Shown here piece by piece: positions 8,953-19,686 of a stretch of 64,000 nt of DNA. The DNA comes from Variovorax terrae (GTDB lineage Bacteria > Pseudomonadota > Gammaproteobacteria > Burkholderiales > Burkholderiaceae_C). The notes under the pieces were generated by a model. The model was not told the origin of the DNA. It was given only the letters and a program-made list of their open reading frames with translations, and did no database searches. The stretch is taken from contig NZ_JALGBI010000002.1 of the NCBI RefSeq assembly GCF_022809125.1, forward strand, positions 133,685-197,684, read 5' to 3'. A program made the position numbers and the translations under genes. Within the stretch, counting starts at the first letter, position 1. Each line of letters begins with the position of its first letter.

Positions 8953-10563
8953 TCAAAGCTGGCGCAGCCGGAAACGCTGCAGCTTGCCGGTCTCGGTGCG
9001 CGGCAGGCTGGCCACGAACTCGATCTCGCGCGGGTACTTGAAGGGGGCGATGGACGCTTTCACGTGGTCCTGCAGTGCCTTGACCAGGGCGGCGTCGCCG
9101 GTATGGCCCGGCTTGAGCACGCAGAACGCCTTGACGATCATGCCGCGCTCCTCGTCGGGCTTGCCGATCACGCCGCACTCGGCCACGGCCGGGTGCTTGA
9201 GGAGGGCGTCCTCCACCTCGGGGCCGCCCACGTTGTAGCCGGCCGTGATGATCATGTCGTCGGCGCGCGCCTGGTAGAAGAAATAGCCGTCGGCATCCTG
9301 CAGGAAGGCGTCGCCGGGGTAGTTCCAGCCGTCCTTCACGTAGTTTGCCTGGCGCGGGTCGTCCAGGTACTTGCAGCCGGTCGGCCCGACCACCGCGAGC
9401 TTGCCGATCGTGCCGCGCGGCACTTCGCGGCCCTCGTCGTCCACCACCTTCGCAGTGTAGCCGGGCACCACCTTGCCGATGGCGCCGCGCCGCACCTCGC
9501 TGCCGGCGGAGGAGATGAAGATGTGGAACATCTCGGTGGCGCCGATGCCGTCCAGCATCTCGAGGCCGGTGGCCTCCTTCCAGAGCTGGCGTGTGGCGTC
9601 GGGCAGGCCTTCGCCGGCGCTCACGCAGGTGCGCAGCGTTGGCGTGCCTGCCTGTTTGGCGAACGGCGCCATCTGCCGGTAGAAGGTCGGTGCGGTGTAG
9701 ACCGTGGTGGCCCCCACCTCGTTGATCAGCCGCACCATGGCCTCGGGCGTGTAGGGAATGTCGGGGAAGTAGACCGAGGCGCCGGCCCACATCGGAAACA
9801 CCAGCAGCCCGCCCAGCCCGAAGGTGAAGGCCAGCGGCGGCGAGCCCATCACGATGTCCTCGGGCGTGGCGCGCAGCACGTGGCGCGGCCAGGCCTCGCA
9901 GGCGGCCAGCACGTCGCGGTGGGTGTGAACGGCTGCTTTGGGCTTGCCGGTGGTGCCCGAGGTGAAGGCCATCATCGCGATGTCGTCGGCCGCCGTGGGG
10001 CAGGCGGTGAAGCCGCCTTCCTTTTGCGCCGCCCGCATCGCCAGCGAGCCCGGCTCGTTCATCAGGTTGAAGGGCACGATGGTCTGCAGCACCGGGCTCT
10101 GGCGCTGCGCCAGTTGCAGCTCTTCGAGCAGCTTGCCGTCGCACAGCGCCACCGTGGGCCGGGCCTTGTCGATGATGTCGGTCAGCTCGCGCGCGCGCAG
10201 CAGCGGCATGGTGGCCACGGCCACCAGCCCGGCCTTCACCACCGCCAGCCAGGCCAGCGCCATGCCGATGGAGTTGCCGCCGCGCAGCAGCACGCGGTTG
10301 CCGGGCACCAGGCCCAGGTCTTCCACCAACACGCGGGCGATGCGGTCCACGCGCTCGCGCGCATCGGCGTAGCTCAGCGTGATCTTCGGCGAGCGCAGCA
10401 TCGGCCGCTCGGCCCAGCCCTTGTGCGCGGCCTGGTCCAGCAGTTGCTCCACTGCGTTAATGTGCGGCGGGAGTTGCAGCTCCGGTAGGTCGTAGCGCAG
10501 CTGCGGCCACTGCTCGCGCGGCGGCAGGCGGTCGTGGACGAAGCGATCGGGCTGAGCGGACAT
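8953..10563 (-). CDS. abmG: 2-aminobenzoate-CoA ligase (benzoate-CoA ligase family)
   Basis: A 536-residue ANL-superfamily adenylating enzyme. It shows the P-loop MMAFTSGTTGKPKAAVHTH (about 197-215), the A5-type motif DGIGATEMFHIF, the A7/A8 segment YFFYQARADDMIITAGYNVG, and the catalytic lysine near the C-terminus in LPRTETGKLQRFRL. ATP-dependent activation of an aryl carboxylate to the CoA thioester is expected. The benzoate/2-aminobenzoate-CoA ligase assignment rests on sequence character and on the directly linked abmA homologue. The ATG giving MSAQPDRF follows the stop of the acyl-CoA dehydrogenase by 4 bp, with AGGGG just upstream. Benzoate or salicylate as substrate cannot be excluded. 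Confidence 0.88.
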   Translation of the reverse strand: MSAQPDRFVHDRLPPREQWPQLRYDLPELQLPPHINAVEQLLDQAAHKGWAERPMLRSPKITLSYADARERVDRIARVLVEDLGLVPGNRVLLRGGNSIGMALAWLAVVKAGLVAVATMPLLRARELTDIIDKARPTVALCDGKLLEELQLAQRQSPVLQTIVPFNLMNEPGSLAMRAAQKEGGFTACPTAADDIAMMAFTSGTTGKPKAAVHTHRDVLAACEAWPRHVLRATPEDIVMGSPPLAFTFGLGGLLVFPMWAGASVYFPDIPYTPEAMVRLINEVGATTVYTAPTFYRQMAPFAKQAGTPTLRTCVSAGEGLPDATRQLWKEATGLEMLDGIGATEMFHIFISSAGSEVRRGAIGKVVPGYTAKVVDDEGREVPRGTIGKLAVVGPTGCKYLDDPRQANYVKDGWNYPGDAFLQDADGYFFYQARADDMIITAGYNVGGPEVEDALLKHPAVAECGVIGKPDEERGMIVKAFCVLKPGHTGDAALVKALQDHVKASIAPFKYPREIEFVASLPRTETGKLQRFRLRQL

Positions 10564-10567
10564 GGAA

Positions 10568-11761
<1,194 letters not shown>

Positions 11762-11765
11762 CGCT

Positions 11766-12620
11766 TCAGTCTCCGCCGAACACCGGCTTGCGTTTGGCCG
11801 CAAAGGCCTCGAAGGCGCGGGTGAAGTCCTGCGTCTGCATGCAGATGGCCTGGGCCTGGGCCTCGGCCTCGATGGCCTGGTCGATGGTCATGGCCCATTC
11901 CTGGGCCAGCATGGTCTTGGTCATGCCGTGGGCGAAGGTCGGGCCCTCGGCCAGCTCGCGCGCCATGGCCTGGGCCTTGCCGAGCAGCTCGGCGCCTTCG
12001 TGCAGTGCGTTGAAGAAGCCCCAGGCCAGGCCTTCCTGCGCCGTCATGGCGCGGCCGGTGAACAGCAGCTCCGAGGCGCGGCCCTGGCCGATCACGCGCG
12101 GCAGCAGGGCGCAGGCGCCCATGTCGGCACCGGCCAAGCCGACGCGGGTGAACAGGAAGGCGGTCTTGGTGGCGGCCGTGCCGTAGCGCAGGTCGCAGGC
12201 CAATGCCATCATCGCGCCCGCGCCGGCGCAGATACCGTCGATCGCGCCGATGACGGGCTGCGGGCAGCCGCGCATGGCTTTCACGAGGTCGCCCGTCATG
12301 CGGGTGAACTCCAGCAGCTCGGGCATGCTCATCTTCGTGAGCGGGCCGATGATCTCGTGCACGTCGCCGCCCGAGCAGAAGTTGCCGCCCGCGCCGGTGA
12401 CGACCACGGCCTTGACGTCGGTGGCGTGGCGCAGCGCGTTGAACAGGTCGCGCAGCTCGGCGTAGGAGTCGAAGGTCAGCGGGTTCTTGCGCTCGGGCCG
12501 GTTCAGCGTGATGGTGCCGACGCCGGCCTCGAACTGCCAGGCGAAATGCCGCGCGGCATAGCCGGCCTGGGCGTCGAACTGGGCGCGCATCGGGTTGCCT
12601 GCGCCAATGTAGTGTTTCAT
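11766..12620 (-). CDS. Enoyl-CoA hydratase/isomerase family protein
   Basis: A 284-residue crotonase-fold protein. It has [17 protein letters not shown] (strand plus substrate loop), the oxyanion-hole segment [19 protein letters not shown], and the second conserved glycine-rich segment [20 protein letters not shown]. The usual catalytic glutamates fall in a region reading [13 protein letters not shown], so the acid/base pair differs from classical hydratases and the reaction (hydration, isomerisation or hydrolytic ring opening) is open. The ATG overlaps the marR stop by 4 bp, and the gene lies inside the anthranilate operon. It is expected to act on an alicyclic enoyl-CoA or oxo-acyl-CoA after ring reduction. 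Confidence 0.9.
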   Translation of the reverse strand: MKHYIGAGNPMRAQFDAQAGYAARHFAWQFEAGVGTITLNRPERKNPLTFDSYAELRDLFNALRHATDVKAVVVTGAGGNFCSGGDVHEIIGPLTKMSMPELLEFTRMTGDLVKAMRGCPQPVIGAIDGICAGAGAMMALACDLRYGTAATKTAFLFTRVGLAGADMGACALLPRVIGQGRASELLFTGRAMTAQEGLAWGFFNALHEGAELLGKAQAMARELAEGPTFAHGMTKTMLAQEWAMTIDQAIEAEAQAQAICMQTQDFTRAFEAFAAKRKPVFGGD

Positions 12621-13105
12621 GCGGTCTCCGTGGAAGGGTCTTGGGGAGGGCGCTGGGCGTGGTCTTTCACCTTGCCCAGCAGTTTGTGCAGGCTGGCGAT
12701 GTCCTTGCTGCCCAGGGCGGCGAAGGCGTCGACGATCCAGCTCTCATGCTGCTGGGCCATCTCGTTGAACAGCTGGCGGCCCTGGGGGGTGAGGCGCACG
12801 CGGTAGGCGCGGCGGTCGCCGGCCACCTCGACGCGCTCGACCTGGCCCTCGGCCACCAATTGGTCGGTGATGCCGGTGATGTTGCCGCCGGTGACCATCA
12901 TGCGGCGCGACAGCTCGTTCATCTTCAGGCCCTCGGGCGCGCGCTCGAGCTGGGCCATCAGGTCGAAGCGCGGCAGCGTGGTGTCGAACTGCTCGCGCAG
13001 GCCGGCGCGCACCTGCTTCTCGATCAGCTGCGTGCAGGTCAGCAGGCGCAGCCACAGGCGCAGGGCCTCGGGGTGTTCGCTGTGGGCGCGGGCTTCCAGG
13101 TCCAT
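12617..13105 (-). CDS. MarR-family transcriptional regulator of the anthranilate operon
   Basis: A 162-residue winged-helix protein. The HTH spans roughly residues 60-90 ([20 protein letters not shown]), followed by a wing with the [17 protein letters not shown] signature typical of MarR. The family usually represses degradation genes and releases DNA on binding a phenolic acid or aryl-CoA ligand. It is the second gene of the operon, 2 bp after abmA and overlapping the hydratase gene by 4 bp, so it is co-transcribed with the genes it probably controls. The palindrome just upstream of abmA is the likely operator. Confidence 0.92.
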   Translation of the reverse strand: MDLEARAHSEHPEALRLWLRLLTCTQLIEKQVRAGLREQFDTTLPRFDLMAQLERAPEGLKMNELSRRMMVTGGNITGITDQLVAEGQVERVEVAGDRRAYRVRLTPQGRQLFNEMAQQHESWIVDAFAALGSKDIASLHKLLGKVKDHAQRPPQDPSTETA

Positions 13106-13107
13106 GG

Positions 13108-15504
13108 TCAGTGCTCCTCGTCGGTTGCTATTGTTTTCATAGCATCCAATGACCGCTGCACCTGGACATCGGCCTGTTTTTGCTTGGAAATCTCGCGGTA
13201 GAGCTGGTCGCGCCCGCTCAGGTACTGGCGCGGCCAGTCGACGGCGCGGCTGCCCAGCCGGGCGGCTTCGTGCAGCGTCCAGGCCGGGTCGGCCAGGTGC
13301 GGCCGCGCGATGGCGCAGAGGTCGGCGCGGCCGGCCGCGATGATGCTGTTGGCGTGGTCGGCCTCGCTGATGGCGCCCACGGCGATGGTGCGGATGCCCA
13401 CCTCGTTGCGGATGCGGTCGGAGAACGGCGTCTGGTACATGCGGCCATAGACCGGCTTGGCCGCGCGCGTGGTCTGGCCCGAGGAGACGTCGATGAAGTC
13501 GCAGCCCGCTGCCTGGAACAGCCGCGCCACCTGGACCGCGTCGTCGGCCGTGTGGCCGCCCGGCGCCCAGTCGTGGGCCGAGATGCGCACGCTCATGGGC
13601 CGGTCCTCGGGCCAGGTTGCGCGCATCGCTGCGAACACCTCCAGCGGAAAGCGGCAGCGGTTTTCGAGGCTGCCGCCGTAGTCGTCGGTGCGCAGGTTGG
13701 TCAGCGGCGTGATGAAGGCCGACAGCAGGTAGCCGTGGGCGCAGTGCAGCTCCAGCCAGTCGAAGCCGGCGCCGGCGGCGCGGCGTGTGGCATCGACGAA
13801 GGCCTGCTTCATCTGGTCCATGTCCGCGCGTGTCATGGCCTGAGGCGTCTGGTTCTGTTCGCCATAGGGCAGGGCGCTGGCGGACAGCAGGGGCCAATTC
13901 GGCGCTTCATCAGGGCGCCCGCTGGGCGCGGGCAGTGGCTCGTCCGTGCCTTCCCAGCCGAGCTGGGTCGAGCCCTTGGGGCCGCTGTGGCCGAGCTGCA
14001 GGCCGATCCTGGCGCTGCTCTGGCCATGCACGAAATCGACGATGCGCCGGAAGGCCGTGGCCTGCGCGTCGTTCCACAGGCCGGGGCAGCCCGGGGTGAT
14101 GCGGCCCTCGGGGGTCGGGCTGGTCATCTCCACGAACACCAGGGCCGCGCCGCCGAGCGCGCGGGCGCCCAGGTGCACGAGATGGAAGTCCTGCGGCACG
14201 CCGTCCACCGCGCTGTAGGTGGCCATGGGCGAGACGACGATGCGGTTCTTGAGTTCGAGCCCGCGCACCTTGAGCGGCGTCAGCATCGGCGGCACGGGAT
14301 GGCCCCCGCGCGGCGCGGCGCGGCCCGCCAGCCAGGCCTCGTAGCCTTCGAGCCACTTCGCATCGCGCAGGCGCAGGTTCTCGTGGCTGATGCGCTGGCT
14401 GCGCGTGAGCAGCGAGTAGGCGAACTGCTCGATCTCCATGCCGCTGTAGCGCGTGACGTTCTCGAACCACTCGGTGGAGTTGCGCGCGGCGTTCTGGATC
14501 TTGAGCACTTCCACGCTGCGGCGGGCCTCGTAGCCGGCCAGCACCGCGTCCATGCCGCCGGCGCCGGCGCCGCCGAACTCGTTCGCGAGGTCGATTGCAT
14601 CCTCCAGCGCCAGCTTGGTTCCCGAGCCGATGGAGAAATGCGCGGTGTGGGCCGCGTCGCCCATCAGCACGAAGGGCACGTCCCGGCCCTGGATGCGCTC
14701 GCGGTGGACCCAGGTCTTGCACACCACGCGCGGGAAGCGGATCCAGATGGCCGAGCCGCGCAGGTGCGTGGCGTTGCTGATGAGCTTGTGCCCGTCCAGG
14801 TAGTTCGCGAACAGGCGTTCGCAAAAGGCGATGGCCTCCTCCTGCGGCATCGTGTCGAGCCCGTGGGCCTGCCAGACGGCCTCCGGGGTTTCCACGATGA
14901 AGGTGGAGGTGTCGTCATCGAACTTGTAGGCATGGGCCTGGAACCAGCCGTGCTCGGTCTGCTCGAAGGCAAAGGTGAAGGCGTCAAAGGTCTTGCGCGT
15001 GCCGAGCCAGACGAAGCGGCACTGACGCAGGTCCACATCGGGCTGGTAGGTGGCGGCGTAGCGGTTGCGGATGCGGCTGTTCAGGCCGTCGCTCGCGATC
15101 ACGAGGTCGGCCTCGTACTGCGCGGCCAGCGCCTGGTCGTCCGTCACGTCGGTTTCGAACACCAGCTCCACCCCGAGCGCCAGGCAGCGCTCCTGCAGGA
15201 TGTTGAGCAGCTTCTTGCGCCCGATGCCGCAGAAGCCGTGGCCGCCCGAGCGCACGCTGCGGCCCTTGAAGAACACCTCGATGTCGTCCCAGTGGTTGAA
15301 GGCATCGCCGATCAGCCGGGCCGTGGGGGCGTCGGCGGCCTGCAGGTTGCCCAGCGTCTGGTCGCTCAGCACCACACCCCAGCCAAAGGTGTCGAAGGGC
15401 CGGTTGCGCTCCACCACGACGACACGATGGGCCGGGTCCTGCTGCTTCATCAGCAGCGCGAAGTACAGGCCGGCCGGGCCGCCGCCCACGCAAAGGATAT
15501 TCAT
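13108..15504 (-). CDS. abmA: Bifunctional 2-aminobenzoyl-CoA monooxygenase/reductase
   Basis: A 798-residue two-domain flavoenzyme. The N-terminal 390 or so residues are a PHBH-type FAD monooxygenase ([17 protein letters not shown] at the start; the FAD motif [20 protein letters not shown]). From about residue 405 an Old Yellow Enzyme-type FMN reductase follows ([55 protein letters not shown]). This fusion is characteristic of anthraniloyl-CoA monooxygenase, which hydroxylates and then reduces the ring of 2-aminobenzoyl-CoA; the related salicylyl-CoA 5-hydroxylase shares the architecture. It is the first gene of the operon. Oddity: the last 20 or so residues ([20 protein letters not shown]) are encoded by a dispersed repeat. 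Confidence 0.93.
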   Translation of the reverse strand: MNILCVGGGPAGLYFALLMKQQDPAHRVVVVERNRPFDTFGWGVVLSDQTLGNLQAADAPTARLIGDAFNHWDDIEVFFKGRSVRSGGHGFCGIGRKKLLNILQERCLALGVELVFETDVTDDQALAAQYEADLVIASDGLNSRIRNRYAATYQPDVDLRQCRFVWLGTRKTFDAFTFAFEQTEHGWFQAHAYKFDDDTSTFIVETPEAVWQAHGLDTMPQEEAIAFCERLFANYLDGHKLISNATHLRGSAIWIRFPRVVCKTWVHRERIQGRDVPFVLMGDAAHTAHFSIGSGTKLALEDAIDLANEFGGAGAGGMDAVLAGYEARRSVEVLKIQNAARNSTEWFENVTRYSGMEIEQFAYSLLTRSQRISHENLRLRDAKWLEGYEAWLAGRAAPRGGHPVPPMLTPLKVRGLELKNRIVVSPMATYSAVDGVPQDFHLVHLGARALGGAALVFVEMTSPTPEGRITPGCPGLWNDAQATAFRRIVDFVHGQSSARIGLQLGHSGPKGSTQLGWEGTDEPLPAPSGRPDEAPNWPLLSASALPYGEQNQTPQAMTRADMDQMKQAFVDATRRAAGAGFDWLELHCAHGYLLSAFITPLTNLRTDDYGGSLENRCRFPLEVFAAMRATWPEDRPMSVRISAHDWAPGGHTADDAVQVARLFQAAGCDFIDVSSGQTTRAAKPVYGRMYQTPFSDRIRNEVGIRTIAVGAISEADHANSIIAAGRADLCAIARPHLADPAWTLHEAARLGSRAVDWPRQYLSGRDQLYREISKQKQADVQVQRSLDAMKTIATDEEH
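13125..13181 (+). repeat. Dispersed GCTAT-N7-ATAGC repeat, copy 2, forming the abmA 3' end
   Basis: The core is at 13127-13143, followed on the plus strand by a flank reading GACCGCTG-ACCTGGACAT-GGCC that closely matches the copy at 50813. It lies within the last 25 codons of abmA, so it is translated from the other strand. Confidence 0.85.
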
Positions 15505-15513
15505 GGTGAAATA

Positions 15514-15527
15514 GTTTAGACCTAAAC
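15514..15527. promoter_or_regulatory. Palindromic operator candidate upstream of abmA
   Basis: A perfect inverted repeat GTTTAG-AC-CTAAAC ends 9 bp before the abmA start codon, in the AT-rich gap between abmA and the divergent methyltransferase gene. Its position, overlapping the likely promoter/leader, fits repression by the MarR protein encoded in the operon. This is inference; no binding data can be read from sequence. Confidence 0.6.
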
Positions 15528-15607
15528 AAATTATTGTCAATCGTCGCAATCACGGGGAATTCCTGGGGCCGGTTGACGGCCAGGGCGACAGCCACAAGAA
15601 TTTACCC

Positions 15608-16867
15608 ATGCAAAACCTCATTCCCAAAGTCGAATTGCAATTGGCTGCGCTGCCCGTGCCGGTGTCGCTGAAGCTGCCCGGGGGGCGGCGCCTCGGGTCC
15701 GGGGATACGGCCGTCACCCTGTCGTTTTCCGAATGGACCAGCCTGGCGCGGCTGGCGGCCGGGCAGATCGGCGCCGTGGGCGAAGACTATGTCGAGGGCC
15801 GGCTGGAGATCGAGGGCAGCATGCGCGACCTGATGGCCGCCGCCGCCGGCCTGCTGCCGGGCAACCCGGTGAACAGCGACACCCACTGGTGGGCCCACAT
15901 GATGCACCGCGCCAAGTCGCTGGCGGCGCACACGCGCGAGCGGGACGCCGCGCAGATCCAGTTCCACTACGACGTCTCGGACGACTTCTACGCGCTCTGG
16001 CTGGACCCGCGCCAGGTGTATTCCTGCGCCTACTACCGAGAGGCCGGCATGACGCTGGCGCAGGCGCAGGAAGCCAAGCTCGACCATGTCTGCCGCAAGC
16101 TGCTGCTGCAGCCCGGCGAGCGCTTCCTGGACATCGGCGCCGGTTGGGGCGGCCTGCTGCTGTGGGCGGCCGAGCACTACGGGGTGGACGCGACCGGTAT
16201 CACGCTGTCGAAGAACCAGCATGCCCATGTGAGCCGCCTGATCGAGGAGAAGGGCCTGGCAGGGCGCGTGCGCATGGAACTGCGCGACTACCGCGAACTC
16301 GACGAGTCCCAGCCCTACGACAAGGTGTCCTCGGTCGGCATGTTCGAGCATGTGGGGCGCGCCAACATGGCCGCCTACTTCGGCAAGATCGGCCGACTGC
16401 TCCGGCCCGGCGGGCTGGTGATGAACCACGGCATCACCGCCGGCGGGCCGGACAACAACCAGCTCGGCGGCGGCATGGGCGACTTCATCGAGAAATACAT
16501 CTTTCCCGGCGGCGAACTGCTGCACGTGAGCCACGTGCTGAAGGACATGGCGCTGGCCGGCATCGAGATGGTGGACACCGAGAACCTGCGGCCGCACTAT
16601 GCGCGCACGCTGTGGGCCTGGTCGGACGCGCTGGAGGCGCAACTGGCCGAAGCGCACGAGGTGCTGCTGCGCACGGCCGGCGAGCGCGCCGAGAAAATCC
16701 TGCGTGCCTACCGCCTGTACCTGTCGGGCTGCGCCATGAGCTTCGAGCGCGGATGGATCTCGCTGCACCAGATCCTCGCGACGAAACCCGATGGCCGGGT
16801 CGACAGCGGCACGCTGCGGGGTGCACAATCACTTTACCCGTTCAACAGAACTTACATGTACAGGTGA
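15608..16867 (+). CDS. Cyclopropane-fatty-acyl-phospholipid synthase family methyltransferase
   Basis: A 419-residue protein with the CFA synthase hallmarks: FHYDVSDDFYALWLDP, YSCAYYREAGMTLAQAQEAK, the SAM-binding glycine motif FLDIGAGWGGLLLWAAEHYG, MFEHVGRANMAAYF and FIEKYIFPGGELLH. Known enzymes of this family transfer a methylene group from S-adenosylmethionine to the double bond of membrane phospholipid acyl chains. It is longer than E. coli Cfa (382 residues) because of its N-terminal region, which resembles SCP2-like/CFA N-domains. It is divergent from abmA and followed 5 bp later by the DUF1840 gene, with which it is probably co-transcribed. A related SAM-dependent lipid methyltransferase activity is possible. 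Confidence 0.9.
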   Translation: MQNLIPKVELQLAALPVPVSLKLPGGRRLGSGDTAVTLSFSEWTSLARLAAGQIGAVGEDYVEGRLEIEGSMRDLMAAAAGLLPGNPVNSDTHWWAHMMHRAKSLAAHTRERDAAQIQFHYDVSDDFYALWLDPRQVYSCAYYREAGMTLAQAQEAKLDHVCRKLLLQPGERFLDIGAGWGGLLLWAAEHYGVDATGITLSKNQHAHVSRLIEEKGLAGRVRMELRDYRELDESQPYDKVSSVGMFEHVGRANMAAYFGKIGRLLRPGGLVMNHGITAGGPDNNQLGGGMGDFIEKYIFPGGELLHVSHVLKDMALAGIEMVDTENLRPHYARTLWAWSDALEAQLAEAHEVLLRTAGERAEKILRAYRLYLSGCAMSFERGWISLHQILATKPDGRVDSGTLRGAQSLYPFNRTYMYR

Positions 16868-16872
16868 CGGCG

Positions 16873-17199
16873 ATGTTGTACAAATTCAAATCCAAGGTGG
16901 CAGGCGACCTCATCATGCTCGAAGCCAACGGGCGGCGCGTGCTGGACATCATCGGCAAGGACGGCGGGCCCCAGGGCATCATCCTGCCCGAGCAGATGGG
17001 CCCCGCGATCGCGGCGCTGGAGGCCGCCATCGCCAAGGAAGAGGCGGCCAAGAAGCATCCGCCCCCGCCCGACCCGAACGCCGCGGCCGAGGGCCATGCG
17101 CCCACCGACAGCATCTCGCTGCGCCAGCGCGCCATGCCGTTCATCGACATGCTGCGCGTGTGCCAGGCCGAGGGCCGGGAAGTCGTCTGGGGGGTGTAG
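16873..17199 (+). CDS. DUF1840 family small cytosolic protein
   Basis: A 108-residue protein starting MLYKFKSKVAGDLIMLEANG and ending MPFIDMLRVCQAEGREVVWG, the two conserved blocks I associate with the DUF1840 family of proteobacteria. In between lies a charged, Pro/Ala/Lys-rich linker (EEAAKKHPPPPDPNAAAEGH). There is no signal peptide or membrane segment. Function is unknown. It follows the methyltransferase gene by 5 bp and converges with the Bug gene. Confidence 0.85.
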   Translation: MLYKFKSKVAGDLIMLEANGRRVLDIIGKDGGPQGIILPEQMGPAIAALEAAIAKEEAAKKHPPPPDPNAAAEGHAPTDSISLRQRAMPFIDMLRVCQAEGREVVWGV

Positions 17200-17207
17200 G
17201 GCAGGCC

Positions 17208-18224
17208 TTAATCCACCCGGGCCCCGGAGGCCTTGACCACCTGGGCCCATTTCCGGTGCTCGCTGTCGATCAGCCGGGCAAACTCCTGCGGCGTGTTGCC
17301 GCTGGGAATGGCGCCCTGGGCCAGCAGCTTTTCCTTCATGGCCGGCGTGCCCAGCGACCTGGCCACCTCGTGCTGGATGCGGCTCACGATCTCGGGCGGG
17401 GTGCCGGCCGGCGCCAGCAGGCCGAACCAGGAACTGGCCTCGAAACCCTTGAGCGCCGGGCCGCCGGCTTCCTCCACCGTGGGCACGTCGGGCAGCGCCG
17501 CCGAGCGCTGCGCGCTGGTCACGGCCAGCGCCTTGAGCCGGCCGGACTTGATCTGCTGCATCGACGAGGGCAGGTTGTCGAACATCACGTCCATGTTGCC
17601 CGCCACCATGTCGAGCAGCGCCGGGCCGGAGCCGCGGTAGGGAAAGTGCACGAGGTAGGTGCCGGTCATGGTCTTGAACAGCTCGCCGGCCAGGTGGATC
17701 GAGGTGCCATTGCCGCTGGAGGCCATGTTGAGCTTGCCGGGGTGGGCCTTGGCGTACTGGATGAAATCAGCCACGTTGTGGATGCCCATGGCCTTGGCCT
17801 TGTCGGCATTCATCTCCATCACGTTGGGCACGGCGGCCACCAGCGTGACGGGCACGAAGTCCTTGATCGGGTCGTAGGGCAGCTTGTCGTACAGCGCACG
17901 GTTGATGCCGTGCGTGCCCACCGTGCCCATGAGCAGGGTGTAGCCGTCGCCGGGCGACTTGGCCACCACCTCGGTGCCGATGTTGCCGCCCGCGCCGGCG
18001 CGGTTGTCCACGATGAATTGCTGGCCGAAGGCCTTGGACAGTTCGGGCGCCATGGCGCGCGCCAGGATGTCGGTGGTGCCGCCGGCCGCGAACGGCACCA
18101 CGATGCGCACCGGCTTGGTGGGCCAGGCGGCCTGGGCCCAGGCCTGGGGCGCTGCAAAGTTCATGGCTGCCGTTGCGCACACGGCAAGGGCCAGGCGGCG
18201 TTTTTTCCTGAAATCCAGCGTCAC
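17208..18224 (-). CDS. Bug/TctC-family periplasmic solute-binding protein
   Basis: A 338-residue protein with a signal peptide ([20 protein letters not shown], then AWA). It carries the Bug signature [21 protein letters not shown], the [20 protein letters not shown] segment and the [16 protein letters not shown] block. Bug proteins bind carboxylates or other small organic acids in the periplasm and are greatly expanded in Burkholderiales, often without their own membrane subunits, as here. I chose the GTG start because an excellent GGAGA sits 8 bp upstream; an in-frame start further upstream lacks one. No transporter permease is adjacent. The ligand cannot be assigned. Confidence 0.9.
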   Translation of the reverse strand: MTLDFRKKRRLALAVCATAAMNFAAPQAWAQAAWPTKPVRIVVPFAAGGTTDILARAMAPELSKAFGQQFIVDNRAGAGGNIGTEVVAKSPGDGYTLLMGTVGTHGINRALYDKLPYDPIKDFVPVTLVAAVPNVMEMNADKAKAMGIHNVADFIQYAKAHPGKLNMASSGNGTSIHLAGELFKTMTGTYLVHFPYRGSGPALLDMVAGNMDVMFDNLPSSMQQIKSGRLKALAVTSAQRSAALPDVPTVEEAGGPALKGFEASSWFGLLAPAGTPPEIVSRIQHEVARSLGTPAMKEKLLAQGAIPSGNTPQEFARLIDSEHRKWAQVVKASGARVD

Positions 18225-18338
18225 GGGGATGTCTCCTTGCCAAAGGCGGGCTGGCGGGCGCGCAGCGGCGCCCGCCATGTCCTCCGTTGTAATGCAATCC
18301 GGCTACCGGCGTGGGCGGGATAACCCCAGGCCTCCGAT

Positions 18339-18356
18339 TAGTAACGTTCGTTACTA
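18339..18356. promoter_or_regulatory. Operator palindrome upstream of the cupin gene
   Basis: A perfect inverted repeat TAGTAACG-TT-CGTTACTA lies 45 bp before the cupin start. A near-identical palindrome (TGGTAACG-AA-CGTTACCA) stands before the E1/TRAP/marR operon at 24576. Two copies of one palindrome bracketing a locus that encodes a MarR protein make these the likely MarR operators. Confidence 0.7.
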
Positions 18357-18401
18357 TATGGGCCGAAACGCCCCGCGCGCGGGCGCCACCGAGGTGCTGC
18401 C

Positions 18402-19169
18402 ATGGATGCTCTCTATACCCTCTCGCCGGATGGCCGGACCCATGTGTTCGACATGAACCGCCAGCCCTGGCAGGCCACGGCCAATGCGGGCCTGTGGCTC
18501 AAGCCGGTGCGCCACGACGACGCGCTCGGCCACTTCCTCGGCCTGGTGCGCTTCGACGCCTTCGTGCGCAGCGGCCTGCACCAGCACCAGGGCGTGGCCA
18601 CCAGCTTCGTGATCGAGGGCGGCCTCACCGATCACCACGGCGCCATCGGCCTGCACGAGGCCGGCATCAACGTGAAAGGATCGACCCACGACGCCATTGC
18701 CTACCGGCCCACGGTGCTGGTGTCCCGGCTCGAAGGGCCGGTCACCTACCCGCCGTCCAGCGACATCAGCGGCGTGCACGCGGGTTCGCGCCATGAGGCC
18801 TTCCGCAACCCCGACCCCGACGTGCCGCCGGAGATCAACGTGCCGGTGGACGAGATGCCGATCCAGGAGACCGGTATCTTCGGCGTGCGTCGGCAGAGGG
18901 TGTTCGACTACGCGGGCACCGGCACCGACCGGCGCATGGTTCAGCTCACGCTGCGTCCGGAATGCGCGCTGGCCTTCGAGACGCCTCACCTGACCGAGTT
19001 CTGGGTGCGCGGCGGCCTGCTGCAGGTGAACGGCCAGGCCGCGCATGCCAACTGCTTCGTGGTCTGCGAGCCTGGCGCCCGGGTGGAGATGGCCTCGCCC
19101 TTCGGCGCGCTGCTGCTGGGCTGGGCCGAGGGCCGCGAGCGCGGCGCGGGCAACCTCTTCGGTTTCTAG
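18402..19169 (+). CDS. Two-domain cupin protein, dioxygenase-like
   Basis: A 255-residue cupin without signal peptide. The first cupin barrel contains the metal-type motif GLHQHQGVATSFVIEGGL (two histidines and following conserved glycines). A second barrel-like half (about 160-245) includes LAFETPHLTEFWVRGGLLQV. The N-terminal part resembles the ChrR-cupin/2,4'-dihydroxyacetophenone dioxygenase group, but I cannot confirm a full iron-binding set, so enzyme activity is open. It is transcribed toward the marR gene (converging 11 bp away) from its own promoter, which carries the same palindrome as the E1/TRAP operon. It probably works on the same substrate or an intermediate. Confidence 0.75.
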   Translation: MDALYTLSPDGRTHVFDMNRQPWQATANAGLWLKPVRHDDALGHFLGLVRFDAFVRSGLHQHQGVATSFVIEGGLTDHHGAIGLHEAGINVKGSTHDAIAYRPTVLVSRLEGPVTYPPSSDISGVHAGSRHEAFRNPDPDVPPEINVPVDEMPIQETGIFGVRRQRVFDYAGTGTDRRMVQLTLRPECALAFETPHLTEFWVRGGLLQVNGQAAHANCFVVCEPGARVEMASPFGALLLGWAEGRERGAGNLFGF

Positions 19170-19180
19170 CGAGAGAGCGC

Positions 19181-19633
19181 TCAGGCCGGGTCGGACTGCT
19201 GCACGGCGGCGATCAGCTTGTCCAGCGTCACGTTCATGCGCTCGAGCTCGGCGGCGCTGACGCCGGCGAACAGCTCGGCCTCGCGCACCTTGGCCTGGGT
19301 GCCGATCCGCGCGAACAGGCGCTTGCCCTGCGGGCTCAGGTAGAGGCGGCTGCGCCGCTGGTCGGCGGGGTCGTCCTGCCGCTGCAGCCGCTCGTGGCGG
19401 TGCAGTCCGGCCAGCGTGCGGCTTACCGACATCTTGTCCAGCCCGGTGATGTCGGCCACCTCGGTGGCCGACACGCCCGGGTGCGAGGCCAGCACCACCA
19501 TCACCCGCCATTCGTTGAGCGACAGATGGTGCTGCTTGCTCACGCCCGCGTGGAACGGCCGCGCGGTCAGGTTGACCACGCGCACCAGCTTGAAGAACAG
19601 CGAGGAATCGACAGGAAGTTGCTCGGTGGGCAT
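19181..19633 (-). CDS. MarR-family regulator of the E1/TRAP/cupin unit
   Basis: A 150-residue MarR protein. An N-terminal dimerisation helix region is followed by the winged HTH ATEVADITGLDKMSVSRTLA (about 65-84) and a wing with DQRRSRLYLSPQGKRLFARI. It lies last in the operon after dctP, about 50 bp downstream. Two near-identical palindromes, one before this operon and one before the cupin gene, are its probable operators, so it would repress its own operon and the cupin gene until a ligand arrives. Confidence 0.9.
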   Translation of the reverse strand: MPTEQLPVDSSLFFKLVRVVNLTARPFHAGVSKQHHLSLNEWRVMVVLASHPGVSATEVADITGLDKMSVSRTLAGLHRHERLQRQDDPADQRRSRLYLSPQGKRLFARIGTQAKVREAELFAGVSAAELERMNVTLDKLIAAVQQSDPA

Positions 19634-19686
19634 GGCTCGACTGTAAGCGGGCCTTGGCGCCCGCGCGCCGAAAACCTCGCGGTCTC

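Noticed and set aside
13180..15519. A 779-codon open frame on the plus strand opposite abmA
   Set aside because: Low-complexity Ala/Arg/Gly/His composition, no motifs, fully antisense to a well-recognised enzyme. It is a by-product of high GC and codon bias.
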